Shown here one piece after another: positions 19,080 to 29,560 of a DNA stretch of 64,000 nucleotides (the stretch's first letter is position 1; each line of letters starts with the position of its first letter). A program made the position numbers and the translations under genes. A model generated the notes under the pieces. The model saw only the letters and a list, made by a program, of their open reading frames with translations. It had not been told where the DNA came from and did not search any database. Origin of the DNA: Sacculina carcini (taxonomy: Eukaryota; Arthropoda; Thecostraca; Sacculinidae); assembly GCA_916048095.2 (NCBI GenBank), contig OU696580.1, positions 5,383,108 to 5,447,107 on the forward strand, written 5' to 3'.

Positions 19080-19818
19080 GACCTCATCGAAGTTATCACG
19101 TCAAAGTGGTTATTGAAATGATATAAGTGAAAATGTTTTGTACCATACCAAATACTGGAAACTTTTATATTTTTAGCGTCGGCTGAATATACGTGTGCTT
19201 TATATTCAGGAAATATTTCCATTATTTTTCTTAGGTCTTATATTCCAAAACTACCCTGTTCTATACTAAATCCTACACGATTGCAAACTTATATAGCTTG
19301 TTCTCTGTATATATTATCTGGTATACTTTGTTGTTTAACTCGCACCAATTCTGCTTTAGCTACACTATCTACTTCGGCATCTTTGAAGATCATACTAACT
19401 AATAAAGCTTCCGGTAGACACAGGTTACCAAACAGTTCGAAGAATTTTTTTTGTAATTCCACTGGTAAAAATTTACAAATTTCTTTGAATGACCTGCTCC
19501 TCTAATGCTACCTCTATTGTCCACATAATTTTTATTGATAATTGTAATTTTATAAAGTAGATCTGATGCATGGTTTTAACATGTCGAGTTGCTTTGGGAA
19601 ATTTTCTCTACACATTTAGCTACAACATTACCATTTATTTCTGAGCGTCTTCTAAATGCGATATACGCTGACCTATTAAATGTTCTGTGGTCATTTGTGA
19701 TTGCTACATAACTATCATCTGATATATTTGCCAGTAATTGTGAGGTAACTTCATTCACAATATTGTCAATCTTAATGAAAATATCTGTTAAAGAGCTTTC
19801 ATCTTCAAAGTTTAGAGT
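19080..19818 (-). pseudogene. PolB2 N-terminal region, unpermuted
   Basis: The only PolB2 copy with the N-terminus in normal order. It has NEVTSQLLANISDDSYVAIT, TFNRSAYIAFRRRSEINGNV, EKISQSNSTC, AEVDSVAKAELVRVKQQS, then EYKAHVYSADAKNI and FHLYHFNNHFDVITSM, which aligns with HVYSTDHFGQ and HHLYLYHHHRHFDVITKI of PolB1. No intron sits at the PolB1 exon 2/3 position. Several stops and frameshifts. At 19080 it joins the CA-rich sequence upstream of S-a copy 4. Confidence 0.75.
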
Positions 19819-20100
19819 TTAACAACAACAACAACACATGTATTTGGTATAGCGCTCTAATTATCATAGTCGCGAGGAACGGCTAGTTATATAATGTACA
19901 CAATGTGGAATTAACAAAACAGTATCGCATAAATAAAGATATAAGCAGCGATATATTATGAAAGAACTACTGAAAATAACTACGGATCAATAAATCAAAC
20001 AGTTATTCACACAATATAATTATTCAACAGAAGAGACACCGAGAAGATATGTACAATGAGAAGTGTAAATAGACCTGTAAGAGAGAGAAGATAGAATTTT
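19819..20100. other. Unassigned AT-rich stretch
   Basis: About 280 bp with an (AAC)n start and purine-rich end. No gene or repeat partner in the window is seen. Confidence 0.5.
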
Positions 20101-20402
20101 AAGAGGAAGTTCACTAAACAAACGAGGTCCAGAGAAAAAAAGAGATTTCGAAGACCAGGTGGAATCGTTGATTTAACTTCAGTATGTAATGTCTACCTTC
20201 CACTCCAAATCTCCGTACTATTTTATTGTATATTGTATAAGCCGCTGCGTGTCGTGTGTTTGTGTGATGCCACGCATTTTTACTATAGTCTCGGTGTGCC
20301 CGTCTGGTGTGTGTACAGTAAAAGCGTAATTTTTGGGAGACAGTTGTTTTTGTTTCTTTTGGGTGTGGTCCAAGTGACACGTTGTTGCCAAGTCACGGTC
20401 AT
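20101..20402 (-). pseudogene. PolB1-type C-terminal fragment
   Basis: One minus frame reads PKNYAFTVHTPDGHTETIVK followed by MRGITQTHDTQRLI, matching PKNYAFTVHTPDGGTKTIVK and MRGITQTHNTQQLI downstream of the catalytic core in the 45.4-kb PolB1. It therefore represents a diverged polymerase C-terminus separated from the rest. The sequence left of it (to 20101) does not match the 45-kb copy. Confidence 0.6.
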
Positions 20403-20605
20403 ACCAGGCTAGAGTGCTGACCTTAGTAGAGAATATACCTTAATCGATTTCGATGCCGAGAATTGCCAGCTGCTGGTTTCGACGTCTTTCCCATTGTGTT
20501 AGGACAGGTGAAGATCTGATGACATACATATAAACAATCTCATACAAGAAATGATATAGTAACGTGAATAGCAGCATAAGATTCCATGTCGAATAGATGT
20601 CTTAC
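20403..20605 (-). other. Intron-like spacer after S-d
   Basis: It holds the GTAAGAC donor of S-d (20599-20605) and diverged sequence related to the S intron. No acceptor is obvious. Confidence 0.35.
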
Positions 20606-21074
20606 CTTTTCTGCGCCAGCTGTCTCTCTCGGGCGGTCTCTACCTCGCTCATGTGAGTGATAGGGGCAGTGGTTGAGGCGACTGTGGTGGCTGTGGCGGT
20701 GTCGTCTGTGTCACTGATGTTGACCACAGGAATAACTTCCTTTAAACCACAGCAATATCTTCCTGTGGTTCGCTCCTGACACGCCGACGCTTTTGACACT
20801 GCTGGTTTGGTCTAATATATGGCTCACCAGCGGCGTCAAGAGTAATTACGCTGTCAGCACCTATGGACTGGGACGGCGTTTGTTTCGCTGTAGTTTCTCC
20901 ACATGTTCTGTCTCCTTGTAATACGTTCACTATGGTCTCTGTGACGTTTTTTATAAGGGGAATGCAGTTAGCGTCTTCCGGTCCCACACATACTACTACT
21001 TTAATATCTTGTTCGCTTACTTCTATCAACATGTCTGCGATACTGTCTACCAGCTGTGAACACTGTGCTTTCAT
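20606..21074 (-). pseudogene. S-d small protein, copy 1
   Basis: It starts MKAQCSQLVDSIADMLIEVS, then EQDIKVVVCVGPEDANCIPL and NVTETIVNVLQG, a basic stretch CQKRRRVRSEPQ (nuclear-signal-like) and, after a frame break near 20745, a Thr/Ala linker and a basic end RERQLAQK at a phase-2 donor. The break is a short duplication of an AGGAAGTTATTCCTGTGGT-like unit that brings a TAA in frame. The related copy at 23652-24001 has no such break. The fold plan matches S-c (ETVML/ETIVNVL helix). Confidence 0.5.
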
Positions 21075-21125
21075 TCAAAATTACGCACACGCGCGCGTGC
21101 GCGCAGTTGATCACGCGGTTGTGTC
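21075..21125. repeat. Alternating purine-pyrimidine tract
   Basis: ACGCACACGCGCGCGTGCGCGC followed by two TTGATC-containing direct repeats. It lies directly upstream of the S-d start where the other S genes carry (CA)n. It could adopt a left-handed form. Confidence 0.6.
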
Positions 21126-21521
21126 ACGCAGTTGATCGCATCCAGCTTTTGTAGGCATGAAAACAATATTTTTTCTTCCATGCTTTGTCAATCTTGTGTC
21201 AAACGTAAAATGATCGGCAATAGGTATTAATGTTCTGTCTCTTCGATCCGATATGTCAGTTTGCTCAATACATGTAGTGATGATTCCAATGCCAACACAT
21301 GCACATGAGCAAATGAAAACTGTATTAGGTGCCATCGATCCAACCAGCAACAAAGCTTTTCCCAGGTGTCCCAGGTGTTCTGTCGACGAAATGAATTCCG
21401 TTACAGTACCAATATTGATATCTGGCACCGCTCCTTTCACAAACCTCTTGACTGTAATACTGTCACTGGCCAAATATACGACTGTACTTAACCGAATTGA
21501 ATCTAGCGTTTCGAATCCCAC
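21111..21521 (-). CDS. Orphan ORF E, 136 aa
   Basis: MGFETLDSIRLSTVVYLASD, VKGAVPDINIGTVTEF, GKALLLVGSMAP, CACVGIGIITTC, RTLIPIADHFTF. Beta-rich and hydrophobic in character, single copy apart from the VPDINIGTVTE piece fused into D at 4.9 kb. It may continue ORF F after a frameshift near 21.53 kb, since F's last codons have a better-looking alternative frame (FAFAAYVYGYEFQV). A capsid-type protein is possible, but I cannot identify it. Confidence 0.4.
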   Translation of the reverse strand: MGFETLDSIRLSTVVYLASDSITVKRFVKGAVPDINIGTVTEFISSTEHLGHLGKALLLVGSMAPNTVFICSCACVGIGIITTCIEQTDISDRRDRTLIPIADHFTFDTRLTKHGRKNIVFMPTKAGCDQLRDTTA

Positions 21522-21528
21522 TATTTTT

Positions 21529-21885
21529 TCAATGCATCACATAACCTGGAACTCGTAGCCATACACATAGGCAGCAAAGGCGAAATTTTCTCCAGCCGAT
21601 CGTCAGGTCTTCCGTCATTTTCCGCGCATAATTCCCCTGACTGGTAATCATACACAAATTATGTTGAGCGCTTAGCAATGAATTGTCAAAACGTTGACGT
21701 AGTGTTGACGATGACGCTTCAATGTTGTTCAGAATATCAAAAATACCTGAACTAAACAAACTTTCCGTCTCTTGAATTGGTGTCGGTGTCCGAGGACGTC
21801 GTTGTCGGCGCAGTCGACGTCTTGTGCGCGGTTTTAAGCGCTGGATCCACCCCCAGCCAACACCTTCGGATGCTGGGGTGTCCAC
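21529..21885 (-). CDS. Orphan ORF F, 118 aa, Arg-rich N-terminus
   Basis: It starts MDTPASEGVGWGWIQRLKPR, then RTRRRLRRQRRPRTPTP, an obvious nucleic-acid-binding or nuclear-entry type region. A helical part follows (SSGIFDILNNIEASSSTLRQ) and QHNLCMITSQGNYARKMTED. Immediately upstream of E on the same strand; probably one broken gene with E. No homologue recognised. Confidence 0.4.
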   Translation of the reverse strand: MDTPASEGVGWGWIQRLKPRTRRRLRRQRRPRTPTPIQETESLFSSGIFDILNNIEASSSTLRQRFDNSLLSAQHNLCMITSQGNYARKMTEDLTIGWRKFRLCCLCVWLRVPGYVMH

Positions 21886-21973
21886 GATGTGTCACTGTCG
21901 CTCGAGTCTTCATCGTTCATAACTGCCACCTCTACAGGAGTGGACTCTGAATACAATTTTTTTTTCAAACTTC

Positions 21974-22443
21974 TTATAGTTTTCGTCGGTTTGTGTTGCT
22001 GCATGTTTGACCGATAACGGCCAACATTTCCTGAGGTTCACCTTCCTCTGTAAACCGTATTTTCATATTCAACTCCATATTTAATCCCACAAGCCTTAGA
22101 ACGGTGAAGATGGACTCATGAATGTGATGTGGTGAACCTGTGGATTGAACTTGTAAAAATCTATAAATTTTTTGGTTGCGATCGACTTTGATAAGAAACT
22201 CTTCGTTCTCTGTGCTACCTGCAGGTTTTGAGCGATAGACCAACAGTCAGACTCATTGTCGAGCAACAGGGGAGAGTTCAGGAAGAATTATCCAACATTG
22301 AGTCCGCGTGTTGGATTCCGTACATCACTTAACAGCTTGTCAAACTGGCAACTGTCATGTAGTTTTGGTGCCAGTGACTCCTCCGAACACGCTGTCAAGT
22401 TCATCCGAGCTGAAAAAGCTGCTCACATTGAATTGTTCGTTTG
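21974..22443 (-). pseudogene. D gene, copy 2
   Basis: The frame with NPTRGLNVG meets a TAA where copy 1 has Glu, then continues LLLDNESDCWSIAQNL. Beyond the breakpoint with copy 1 this copy runs into another open frame (FLIKVDRNQKIYRFLQVQ, MELNMKIRFTEEGEPQEML), which looks like a small folded protein of S type. Two overlapping frames are open and I cannot decide between them. Confidence 0.4.
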
Positions 22444-22590
22444 AATAAATTCAATTCAATTGAATTGAATTCTTTGTTTGTTGTCCATCTTCCTTCCATG
22501 ATAGATGAACTTTTTTTTTGTTTTGAAACGCAGTATGATACTATATGGTATTATACGCATTGATGTGATAGACTATGTCTATCACATCAA

Positions 22591-22624
<34 letters not shown>

Positions 22625-22668
22625 TCTATCACGCACATACACACACACATACCTGTAGTTTCCTGTAG
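22444..22668. repeat. AATTC palindromes, hairpin and (CA)n, copy 2
   Basis: The hairpin near 22560-22590 is almost perfect (TTGATGTGATAGAC with its complement across a short loop), then (CA)n at 22591-22620. Confidence 0.7.
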
Positions 22669-22690
22669 TGTTGTTTAGGATGTAAGTATC

Positions 22691-22900
22691 CTAGGTCGCG
22701 CTGGAGCGCCACCCTCGGTGAGCCGGTGTTACACGGTCTAGAAGGCTGTTTCCCACGTTGGTTTGGTGGTAGTGTGGTAGAGACGGTTTGTCCTGGACGG
22801 TCTGTAGGAACTTGTCCAGCTCATTTTTGAAGGTATCAGGAGTGTATGTACTCCTACAAAAACTTGAACACATCGTAATCAAAGGCAAAGTATTATTCAT
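22691..22900 (-). mobile_element. LINE 3'-end fragment 2
   Basis: Same 69-aa frame as 5499-5708, embedded in the same larger duplicated block (D, hairpin, LINE end, S-b). Confidence 0.4.
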
Positions 22901-22928
22901 TAAAGTTAAGTATTAAAGTGTTATTTTG

Positions 22929-22966
<38 letters not shown>

Positions 22967-23082
22967 GACACACACATAAATACACTATCATGCAGGTAAT
23001 TTTTAAGTCAATAAAGTAAATTATATAGAGTAACGTGAATAGTATCATCAGCATAAGATTCGATGTCAAATAGATGTCTTAC
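22901..23082 (-). other. S-b intron with (CA)n, copy 2
   Basis: Homologous to 5709-5957 but lacking the right part with the AATAAA signal. Confidence 0.5.
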
Positions 23083-23434
23083 CTTTGGGTCAGATGCGTC
23101 AAGAGCGGTTGAGCATCCTGGTCATAGTCCTCGTCATCGTCCGCGTCCTCTGGGGCGGGGTTGGAGGGTTCATAGACCGTGGTGTCTGATGAATCCTCCT
23201 GTGCGTTGGTGGTGGTGGTGGTATTCGTGTTTTTAACGCCGTCACTGGTGGTGGTGGTCGCGTTGGTGGTACTAATGGTGACCCCCCCAAATCGTCCACA
23301 CCTCTACTTACCCCCCTTGTTATATGGGCTATGTACAAGCCCAATGTTTGGGGGGTAAGTAGAGTGGTTGGTGATTACACCACCACACTCTCCACCTCAG
23401 CCCACTTATCACCAAATGTGATGGTAATCTTCAT
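23083..23434 (-). pseudogene. S-b copy 2, frameshifted
   Basis: ATG at 23434 (MKITITFGDKW). An AT change and loss of one C in the run near 23284 shift the frame after HITRGVSRGVDD, so the Thr linker becomes Pro-rich. The donor at 23082 is kept. Confidence 0.6.
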
Positions 23435-23439
23435 GATAC

Positions 23440-23560
23440 CTGACTGACTGACTGACGTTTATCGCTTGTGAGCACAAGGTTGTGAACACTGTGCTTTTAT
23501 TCAAAATTACACACACATACACACATACACACACACACACACACATAAATACACTATCAT
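23440..23560 (-). promoter_or_regulatory. S-b promoter copy 2 and (CA)n
   Basis: TCAGTC units next to the ATG and ATAAAAG about 50 bp upstream, followed by (CA)n to 23553. Confidence 0.35.
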
Positions 23561-23651
23561 GCAGGTAATTTTCAAGTCAATACAGTAAATTATATAGAGT
23601 AACGTGAATAGTATCATCAGCATAAGATTCGATGTCAAATAGATGTCTTAC

Positions 23652-24001
23652 CTTTGGGTCAGATGCTTCAAGAGCGGTTGAGCATCCTGGTCATAGTCCT
23701 GTTCCTCGCTCTCGTTCTGTGGGGCGGGGATGAGAGGTTCAAAGTCCGTGGTGTCTGAATCCTGCGATCTCGCAGCTTTGGTGGTGGTTGTGTTTGTGAC
23801 GCCAGCTGTCGTGGTGGTGGTGTCACTGATCACAGGAATAACGTCTTGTGGTTCGCTCCTGACACGTCGACGCTTTTGACACTGTTGGTTTGGTCTAATA
23901 TAAGGCTCACCATCGGCGTCAAAAGTAATTACGCTGTCAGCACCTATGGACGGGGACGTCGTTTGTTTCGCTGTAGTTTCTCCACATGTTCTGTCTCCTT
24001 G
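23652..24001 (-). pseudogene. S-d copy 2, truncated, with S-b tail
   Basis: One open frame from the truncation at 24001 (GDRTCGETTAKQTTSPS) through YIRPNQQCQKRRRVRSEPQD, a Thr linker (TTTTTAGVTNTTTTK) and the S-b type tail EEQDYDQDAQPLLKHLTQ at a phase-2 donor. It shows that S-d and S-b share their 3' exon end. The N-terminal half is replaced by MULE sequence at 24002. Confidence 0.55.
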
Positions 24002-24225
24002 TCAGCCGTATAAATGGCTGTTGTTCTTTTTGTCATTAGCACGAATGCTGTGGGGATGAACATACACCAGCCACCGGTTTGGAAAAATGTTGACACCGTA
24101 CAACACAACATTTAGTAGGAATGACATGATTATACGGGCAGGGTGTGATGTTGCTTAGTACATGTATGTCGCGTGCGTTCATTGACGAATATTCGGACAG
24201 GACGATTCGAAGCTGTCAATGTTTA
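24002..24225 (-). pseudogene. MULE remnant 3, middle part only
   Basis: Carries the FIPTAFVLMT block and flanks; the C-terminal part is gone. Confidence 0.5.
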
Positions 24226-24310
24226 GTGATTATAGTCCAATCCGTGCAGCGTCGTCGTCATCTTAGGCATTTGCACCCTGAAATCTGCTGTGATATTACT
24301 TGAATATCAC
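24226..24310 (-). pseudogene. C-family scrap, copy 3
   Basis: Only the acceptor and the first about 20 codons to LHGLDYN remain; an internal deletion joins this to MULE-side sequence. Confidence 0.45.
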
Positions 24311-24564
24311 ACAAGATAAGATGATTTTCATACCGTTTGTAATCAGTTTGACACTACATTTTGGCTCAGCGATTGATTGGATAAAATACGAGGCACTCAC
24401 ATCATCCACATGAAGAATATTATTTGAATTAATATATTTTTTGTCTATGCATCCCCCAAATCACCATAAAAATATATTTCACAAACTGAACACTATGTAA
24501 AAAATATTTCAACGGAAAAGCTTTGCTGACGTCCCCGGAATATGAGTCGGAAGGGAAGGAGTTA

Positions 24565-25086
24565 TCAGACACACCCAGAAATATGCGTCAAACGAAGGGT
24601 ATTCATTCTACGATTCGTCGAGAATGTGTTTACTATCAGGCGAACTTCTGCCAATATGGCGGTAATTTGGTGCTGCTGTATCAGGAGAAACAGCCCGTTT
24701 CCTGTTTCGATTGACGTAGCCGTGGCCGACAATTTTCCGCGTGCCAATTTTACAGTGTCGAATAACACTTGTACCCCGCGTTCTTCGTTGGTACATATTC
24801 TCACCGATTCACGGCAAATTTTCCAGATTGTCAAAAAACTGGTTTAGTTTCATAATTTCGACAATGGGAGTGCGATCGTCTGCCCTCGTTTTGAAAAATT
24901 CATCTATGTAGGAGGCTCTTTCTCTGGTTGTGGACAGACGGAAGCACGGCTTAAAGAGTTGCAGCTCATTTTGAATGATTATAGTGAACTCTATTTGTTC
25001 CTCGAGGAGTTTCATTATTCTCGAAATTTGTCGCTCTTCTAGGGCTTCGGTGTCAGTTGATGGTACGGATGAACCGTTGCTAGGTG
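24565..25086 (-). pseudogene. A body, copy with nonsense codon and insertion
   Basis: A-body frame with TGA for Trp after NLENLP (same change as at about 870). At 25086 a LINE fragment interrupts the Ser-rich start, whose remainder resumes at 25445. Confidence 0.6.
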
Positions 25087-25444
25087 CGGTGCGTACTCCT
25101 TCAGTGGCCTGTCAAATAGATCGGTTAATACCTCACAGGTTCTCCCTCAGCTCATATAACCCTGCAGATATACCATCTTGACTAGGAGATTCGTGTACCT
25201 TCAGTTTATTTAATTTGCTATAGACTACTTCATTGGTGATATGGATATCTTCCTATGGTTGCCTCACAATATATTTAAATCAATCAAGTGTATTCATCCA
25301 AAAAAGATCCGTTGTGTACAGATGAAAATCTGTACCATAGTAACTATCAAATAGATCGGTTAATACCTCACATAGGATTAACCGCCATCATTTTTAACAA
25401 TCTGAACCGATCTATTTGATAGATCACTGAAGGAGAAGATCCAA
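25087..25444 (-). mobile_element. LINE reverse-transcriptase fragment with inverted ends
   Basis: The minus strand reads DIHITNEVVYSKLNKLKVHE and SPSQDGISAGLYEL, the ITxxxVxxxLxxLxxxKSPGPDGI start of CR1/Jockey-type reverse transcriptase domains. The 358-bp insert begins with CTCCTTCAGTG and ends with its complement (CACTGAAGGAG); TCAAATAGATCGGTT also occurs at both ends in inverted form and again inside. Confidence 0.65.
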
Positions 25445-25677
25445 GAAGTGATATAGGGTTCCGTGCAGGGTTTCGGGCTGCATCCATATTTGATTGCGGC
25501 TGATGTTAGGAGAGTGATGGTGGAAAATGTTTGTATACAGGAATGGTCGAGAATTTTGCCAACGGCATAGGTAGATCGTTATAGGAATCAATTAATTGAA
25601 ATTTGGAGATGAGGAGCGCTATAAAATGATTTTCATACCGTTTGTAATCAGTTTGACACTACATTTTGGCTCAGCGA
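25445..25677. repeat. A-body 5' remnant and linker copy 3
   Basis: Resumes the A body after the LINE insert (ARNPARNPISL) and continues as the linker described at 463-652. Confidence 0.55.
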
Positions 25678-26251
25678 TTACCTACATACATCCTGTATTG
25701 CTACTGTGTGTGAAGCTTCTAGGACACACAGTGCACTTGTGAGGACGTGGTTTGTCGCTACGTTCTTCACGTGGTCGTATTGCGGCTGCAAGGGTTGAGG
25801 AAGCAAGGCGATGTGGCTATGAAATCTTGCCGCATCCGCCCTATTCTCCCGATCTCGCCCCAAGCGTTCTTCGTTGGTACATATTCTCACCGATCCACGG
25901 CAAATTTTCCAGATTGTCAAAAAACCGGTTTAGTTTCATAATTTCGACAATGGGAGTGCGATCGTCTGCCATCGTTTCGAAAAATTCATCTATGTAGGAG
26001 GCTCTTTCTCTGGTTGTGGACAGACGGAAGCACGGCTTAAAGAGTTGCAGCTCATTTTGAATGATTATGGTGAACCCTATTTGTTCCTCGAGGAGTTTGA
26101 TTATTCTCGAATTTTGTCGCTCTTCTTGGGTTTCGGTGTCAGTTGATGGTACGGATGAACCGTTGCTAGGTACGAAAAGTGATATAGGGTTTCGTGCAGC
26201 GACATCTATTGTGCTTAGTCCTTGAGCAATGAATTCGCCTATCCCTGGCAA
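25678..26251 (-). pseudogene. A-prime copy 3
   Basis: MPGIGEFIAQGLST start at 26251; open to 25841 (MYQRRTLGARSGE), then frameshifted against the antisense-mariner tail (open in another frame to 25678). Confidence 0.55.
25746..25863 (+). mobile_element. Mariner transposase fragment 3
   Basis: GYEILPHPPYSPDLAPS on the plus strand with an intact preceding helix (RVEEARRC). Confidence 0.75.
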
Positions 26252-26520
26252 ACGTTCCGCTGTGTCATTGTTCTCAGCAGCACTCGGGCCAGCTACTGAT
26301 TGATCGGCTTCAACAGGTCCCCCTTCTGCACAAGCTTGTGTTTAACAAAGGGTTCTCGACCTCTCCCGGGGTCAACTGCGCATTGGTCGCCCCGACCAAG
26401 CTCTGTGTCGACGACAACCAAACATCGACAACACCCAGTTTATTCGCGTTCCTTGAAGGAGGCATGAAAGGCAAGCCATCCCTGTCCTCATCCTACACAC
26501 GTGGAGAATTCTGAGCGTGT
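26252..26520 (-). other. Unassigned NANKLG block, copy 2
   Basis: Same block as 1954-2240, upstream of A-prime. Confidence 0.4.
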
Positions 26521-27115
26521 TGATCAACACTCACCAACATATATGATCTGTGAAGATAGCGATGTTAGTGGACTGACACATGGTCAGTCCACTGTAACGA
26601 CACCAATATGTTGATGTGATGTTGATCTTGGTCTTCGTCGTTCGGCTGATCGTGAAGTCTTCTGAGCTCATCTTAATGTTGTGTTCCGCGATAACAAGTA
26701 ATAGTCACCCAGTCGAAGTTTAATTGTGTATTTTCAGCAACCATTCAAATCTACTACCTTAAAGCTATTCTTAAATCTTAATGAAGTCCAGAGCCTAATA
26801 CCTTAATGCTGACTTAATAACTGCCTGTCTGGGTGAGTGGCAAGTCCTACGTCGCAAGTCGCAAGTCAAGCTCCCTATTCTTAGTAACCCCGGTTTATCC
26901 ACACTACCAGTAACAGCTGGAAGCGGCTCCGTGGAACTCATCATCTGCATCATCACCGACAATGGACTGGCCGACATTGGGACCGGAGACAATGTTGTCC
27001 ATTTGAGACAAATTGGAAGGGATTTCTTCGAAGCTATTCAGCCACGAAGCTATTCAAGTGAGGCAGCTAAACGATAACCCGCTATTATCGTTGAAGGAGC
27101 TTCTTTGTTCCTCGT
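26521..27115. repeat. Noncoding repeat, possible LTR, copy 2
   Basis: Matches 2241-2815; lacks six bases near 26818 (one TGCTGACT unit). Joins A-linker and PolB2 sequence at 27116. Confidence 0.35.
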
Positions 27116-27172
27116 GAGATGGAGGAGAGTGATGGTGCAAAATGTTTGTGTACAGGAATGGTCGAGAATTTT

Positions 27173-28383
27173 ACCCTGTTCTATACTAAATCCTACACGA
27201 TTGCAAACTTCTATAGCTTGTTCTCTGTATATATCATCTGGTATACTTTGTTGTTTAACTCGCACCAATTCTGATTTAGCTACACTATCTACTTCGGCAT
27301 CTTTGAAGACCATACTAACTAATAAAGCTTTATAAACTAAAATAAACAGTTTGAAGAAACAATTTCTTTATAATACCACTGGTAAAAATTTACAGATTTC
27401 TTTGAATGACCTGCTCCTCTAATGCTACCTCTATTGTCCACATAATTTCTATTGATAATTGTAATTTAATAAAGTAGATCTGATGCATGGTTTAAACATG
27501 TCGAGTTGCTTTGAGAAATTTTCGCTACACATTTAGCTACAACATTACCATTTATTTCTGAGCGTATTCTAAATGCGATATACGCTGATCTATTAAATGT
27601 TCCGTGGTCAATTTTTCAAAATGTATGGATATAATGAAGTGACGCCCAAATACTTAATCTGTTTCCATCTTCATATTCATAATAATGTTGGAATACTTCA
27701 GTTCTTCCACCAAAAAAACTTTTTCTAATATCCATAGGCTCTAGATTATTCCATTGTTTTATATACTGACGTATTTGAGTATTGTTTGCTATCATTTCAC
27801 CAAATTCACATTCCCACATAATTTTTGTCTTAAATGCGTAGATATTTTAGATAGTGAATTTTTTCAACAGTTTTTTGGTAATTCACTTTTGAAGTTACGT
27901 TGTCACTATTGGTTATAGTGTAGGGGTTTCTAGACACATCAGGATTCATTTTACATTATCCTGAATATGAATGTCCATGAAAGTAACACCCCATAAATTC
28001 GTATATTACACGTTTTTCTGTCATTACCTTATACCCATCAACGTGGTAGGGCCCTACAGCGACTTCACCGCTGGAGAGTGCGTGTTGTATGGGATTACTC
28101 GGTGATTCTTTAGCCTCCCATTCCAACCATTGAATGCTTTTTACAGACTATTTTTACAAGGCTTATAATGAGTATGAGAAGGTATTGACGCTAATGTGTT
28201 TGGTTGCAAAAATGTGTCATCCATACCCGAGGACACGCTGACGGCAATGTGATTGACTTACCAAAAGGTTCGATGTTAGCGTGCTCGATAAACAAATTTC
28301 TAAATCTCATACAACCAAATCGTAGTAATGATTTATCACTCCGACAATAATTATCTATTTACGAACGGAAATTATATATCAAG
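27173..28383 (-). pseudogene. PolB2, permuted copy 2
   Basis: Same permuted order as copy 1, and it extends further: IDNYCRSDKSLLRFGCMRFR near 28330 matches the ExoIII region YCRDDVNVLRLGSMRFR of PolB1. The spacer at 27830-27860 is not inverted. Motif A and N-terminal parts joined at the same point as in copy 1. Multiple stops. Confidence 0.75.
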
Positions 28384-28765
28384 TTAAATTATATATTATA
28401 TTTAACCGCTGTACTCAACTACTGAGTACAAGGCAATTTAAATTATATTAATATAATTTAAATGTGTTATGTATTATATTTATATAATACATATTAGGCA
28501 ATAAGTATTCGGTCATTTTCGATACTTGACCACACAAGTTCAACTACTGAGTACAACCGCTGTGCGTCGGCTCGGCTGTCAGATGTGCAGGTGGTACGCA
28601 GACCTCGACTGGCCTGTCAGGCCCGGAATGCTGCCGACCCTGCTCCACGAGAGGGTCCGACGTTAACTGATCGAGGGCCGATAGTGGTGTCCCCAAGGCG
28701 GTAGCGAGCTCCACCGCCAGTGTCGGAGCAGGAGACAAGTGCACCTGCACGGGATTATGCACTAG
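28384..28765. other. Unique AT palindromes and GC-rich stretch
   Basis: Two copies of AACTACTGAGTACAA in like orientation bound an AT-rich palindromic core (TTAAATTATATTAATATAA) at 28405-28555. A GC-rich segment follows with a minus ORF of 72 aa (MHNPVQVHLSPAPTLAVELA) I do not recognise. Found once in the window. Confidence 0.4.
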
Positions 28766-29131
28766 GTTGAAACACTGTATTTCGTCGTGATATTACGCTG
28801 AAGGTTGCAGTTCCTAACTCTATCGGTCCTAACGTTATGTTCAGTGTTCCATCCTATCTGTTCTCCCGTTCTGCCTGTATCTCTGCCAGTCTGTCTCTCC
28901 TGTCTGTCTATGTGTGTGCAACCAATGCTGTGTTCCTTGTTGCCTAACCTTCTGTGTTGACAGTGATATACGTGTTTATGCTCCACTTTCTATCCTAACT
29001 TCTATCCTATCCTATGCCATATTTAATGCACAACATTTTACTAAAATAAGACTAAACGACGATTAACAGACGATTACTAAAATAGGAATAAAAGTTATAT
29101 ATAACACCGCACAATATAAAACACTGTTACA
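28766..29131 (+). mobile_element. LTR, 5'-truncated, copy 1
   Basis: Matches the 3' half of the LTR at 36498-37188 with an internal loss, and ends TGTTACA. Confidence 0.55.
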
Positions 29132-29560
29132 TCACAACTGCGAGGTCATTCGAGCCAATGTGAGCCACTAGAACTTATACACGGCCATGTTTTCTGTTGT
29201 CCCTGAATTTTTTCTGAGCTGCATCCGACGGGTGGTGGTTCGTAATGCCGTGGCTGCGATGTTGGTCAGGATTCATCCGCAACAGGTTACAAAATTTGTG
29301 TAGTTTCGTCCCGTGTTGATCGTTGGGTGAAATCGCCCAAATGATACGGGTTTTTGCCACAGCTAGTGTTGAATGGCGATGGATAGCAGCGAGATTGTGC
29401 ACGTCCCCTCGTCATCATGGCACGCGCCAGCTCTAGCACTCAGCATTCAGCCGTCATTACTCGACAGTTGGATGTACTAAAGATTACGCAAATGACTACT
29501 CTAAATGAACAATTGCTAAGCATGACAAAGACTATAAATGCTACTGAATAATAATTAAGC
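29132..29560 (+). repeat. LTR-element leader block, copy 2
   Basis: Leader directly after the LTR end. The 44-aa plus ORF (29417-29551) is identical in start to copies 1 and 3. Joined to PolB1 exon 3 as at 17058. Confidence 0.45.

Noticed and set aside
28544-28762. 72-aa Pro-rich minus ORF
   Set aside because: No domain, single copy and short; kept only as a note in the surrounding stretch.
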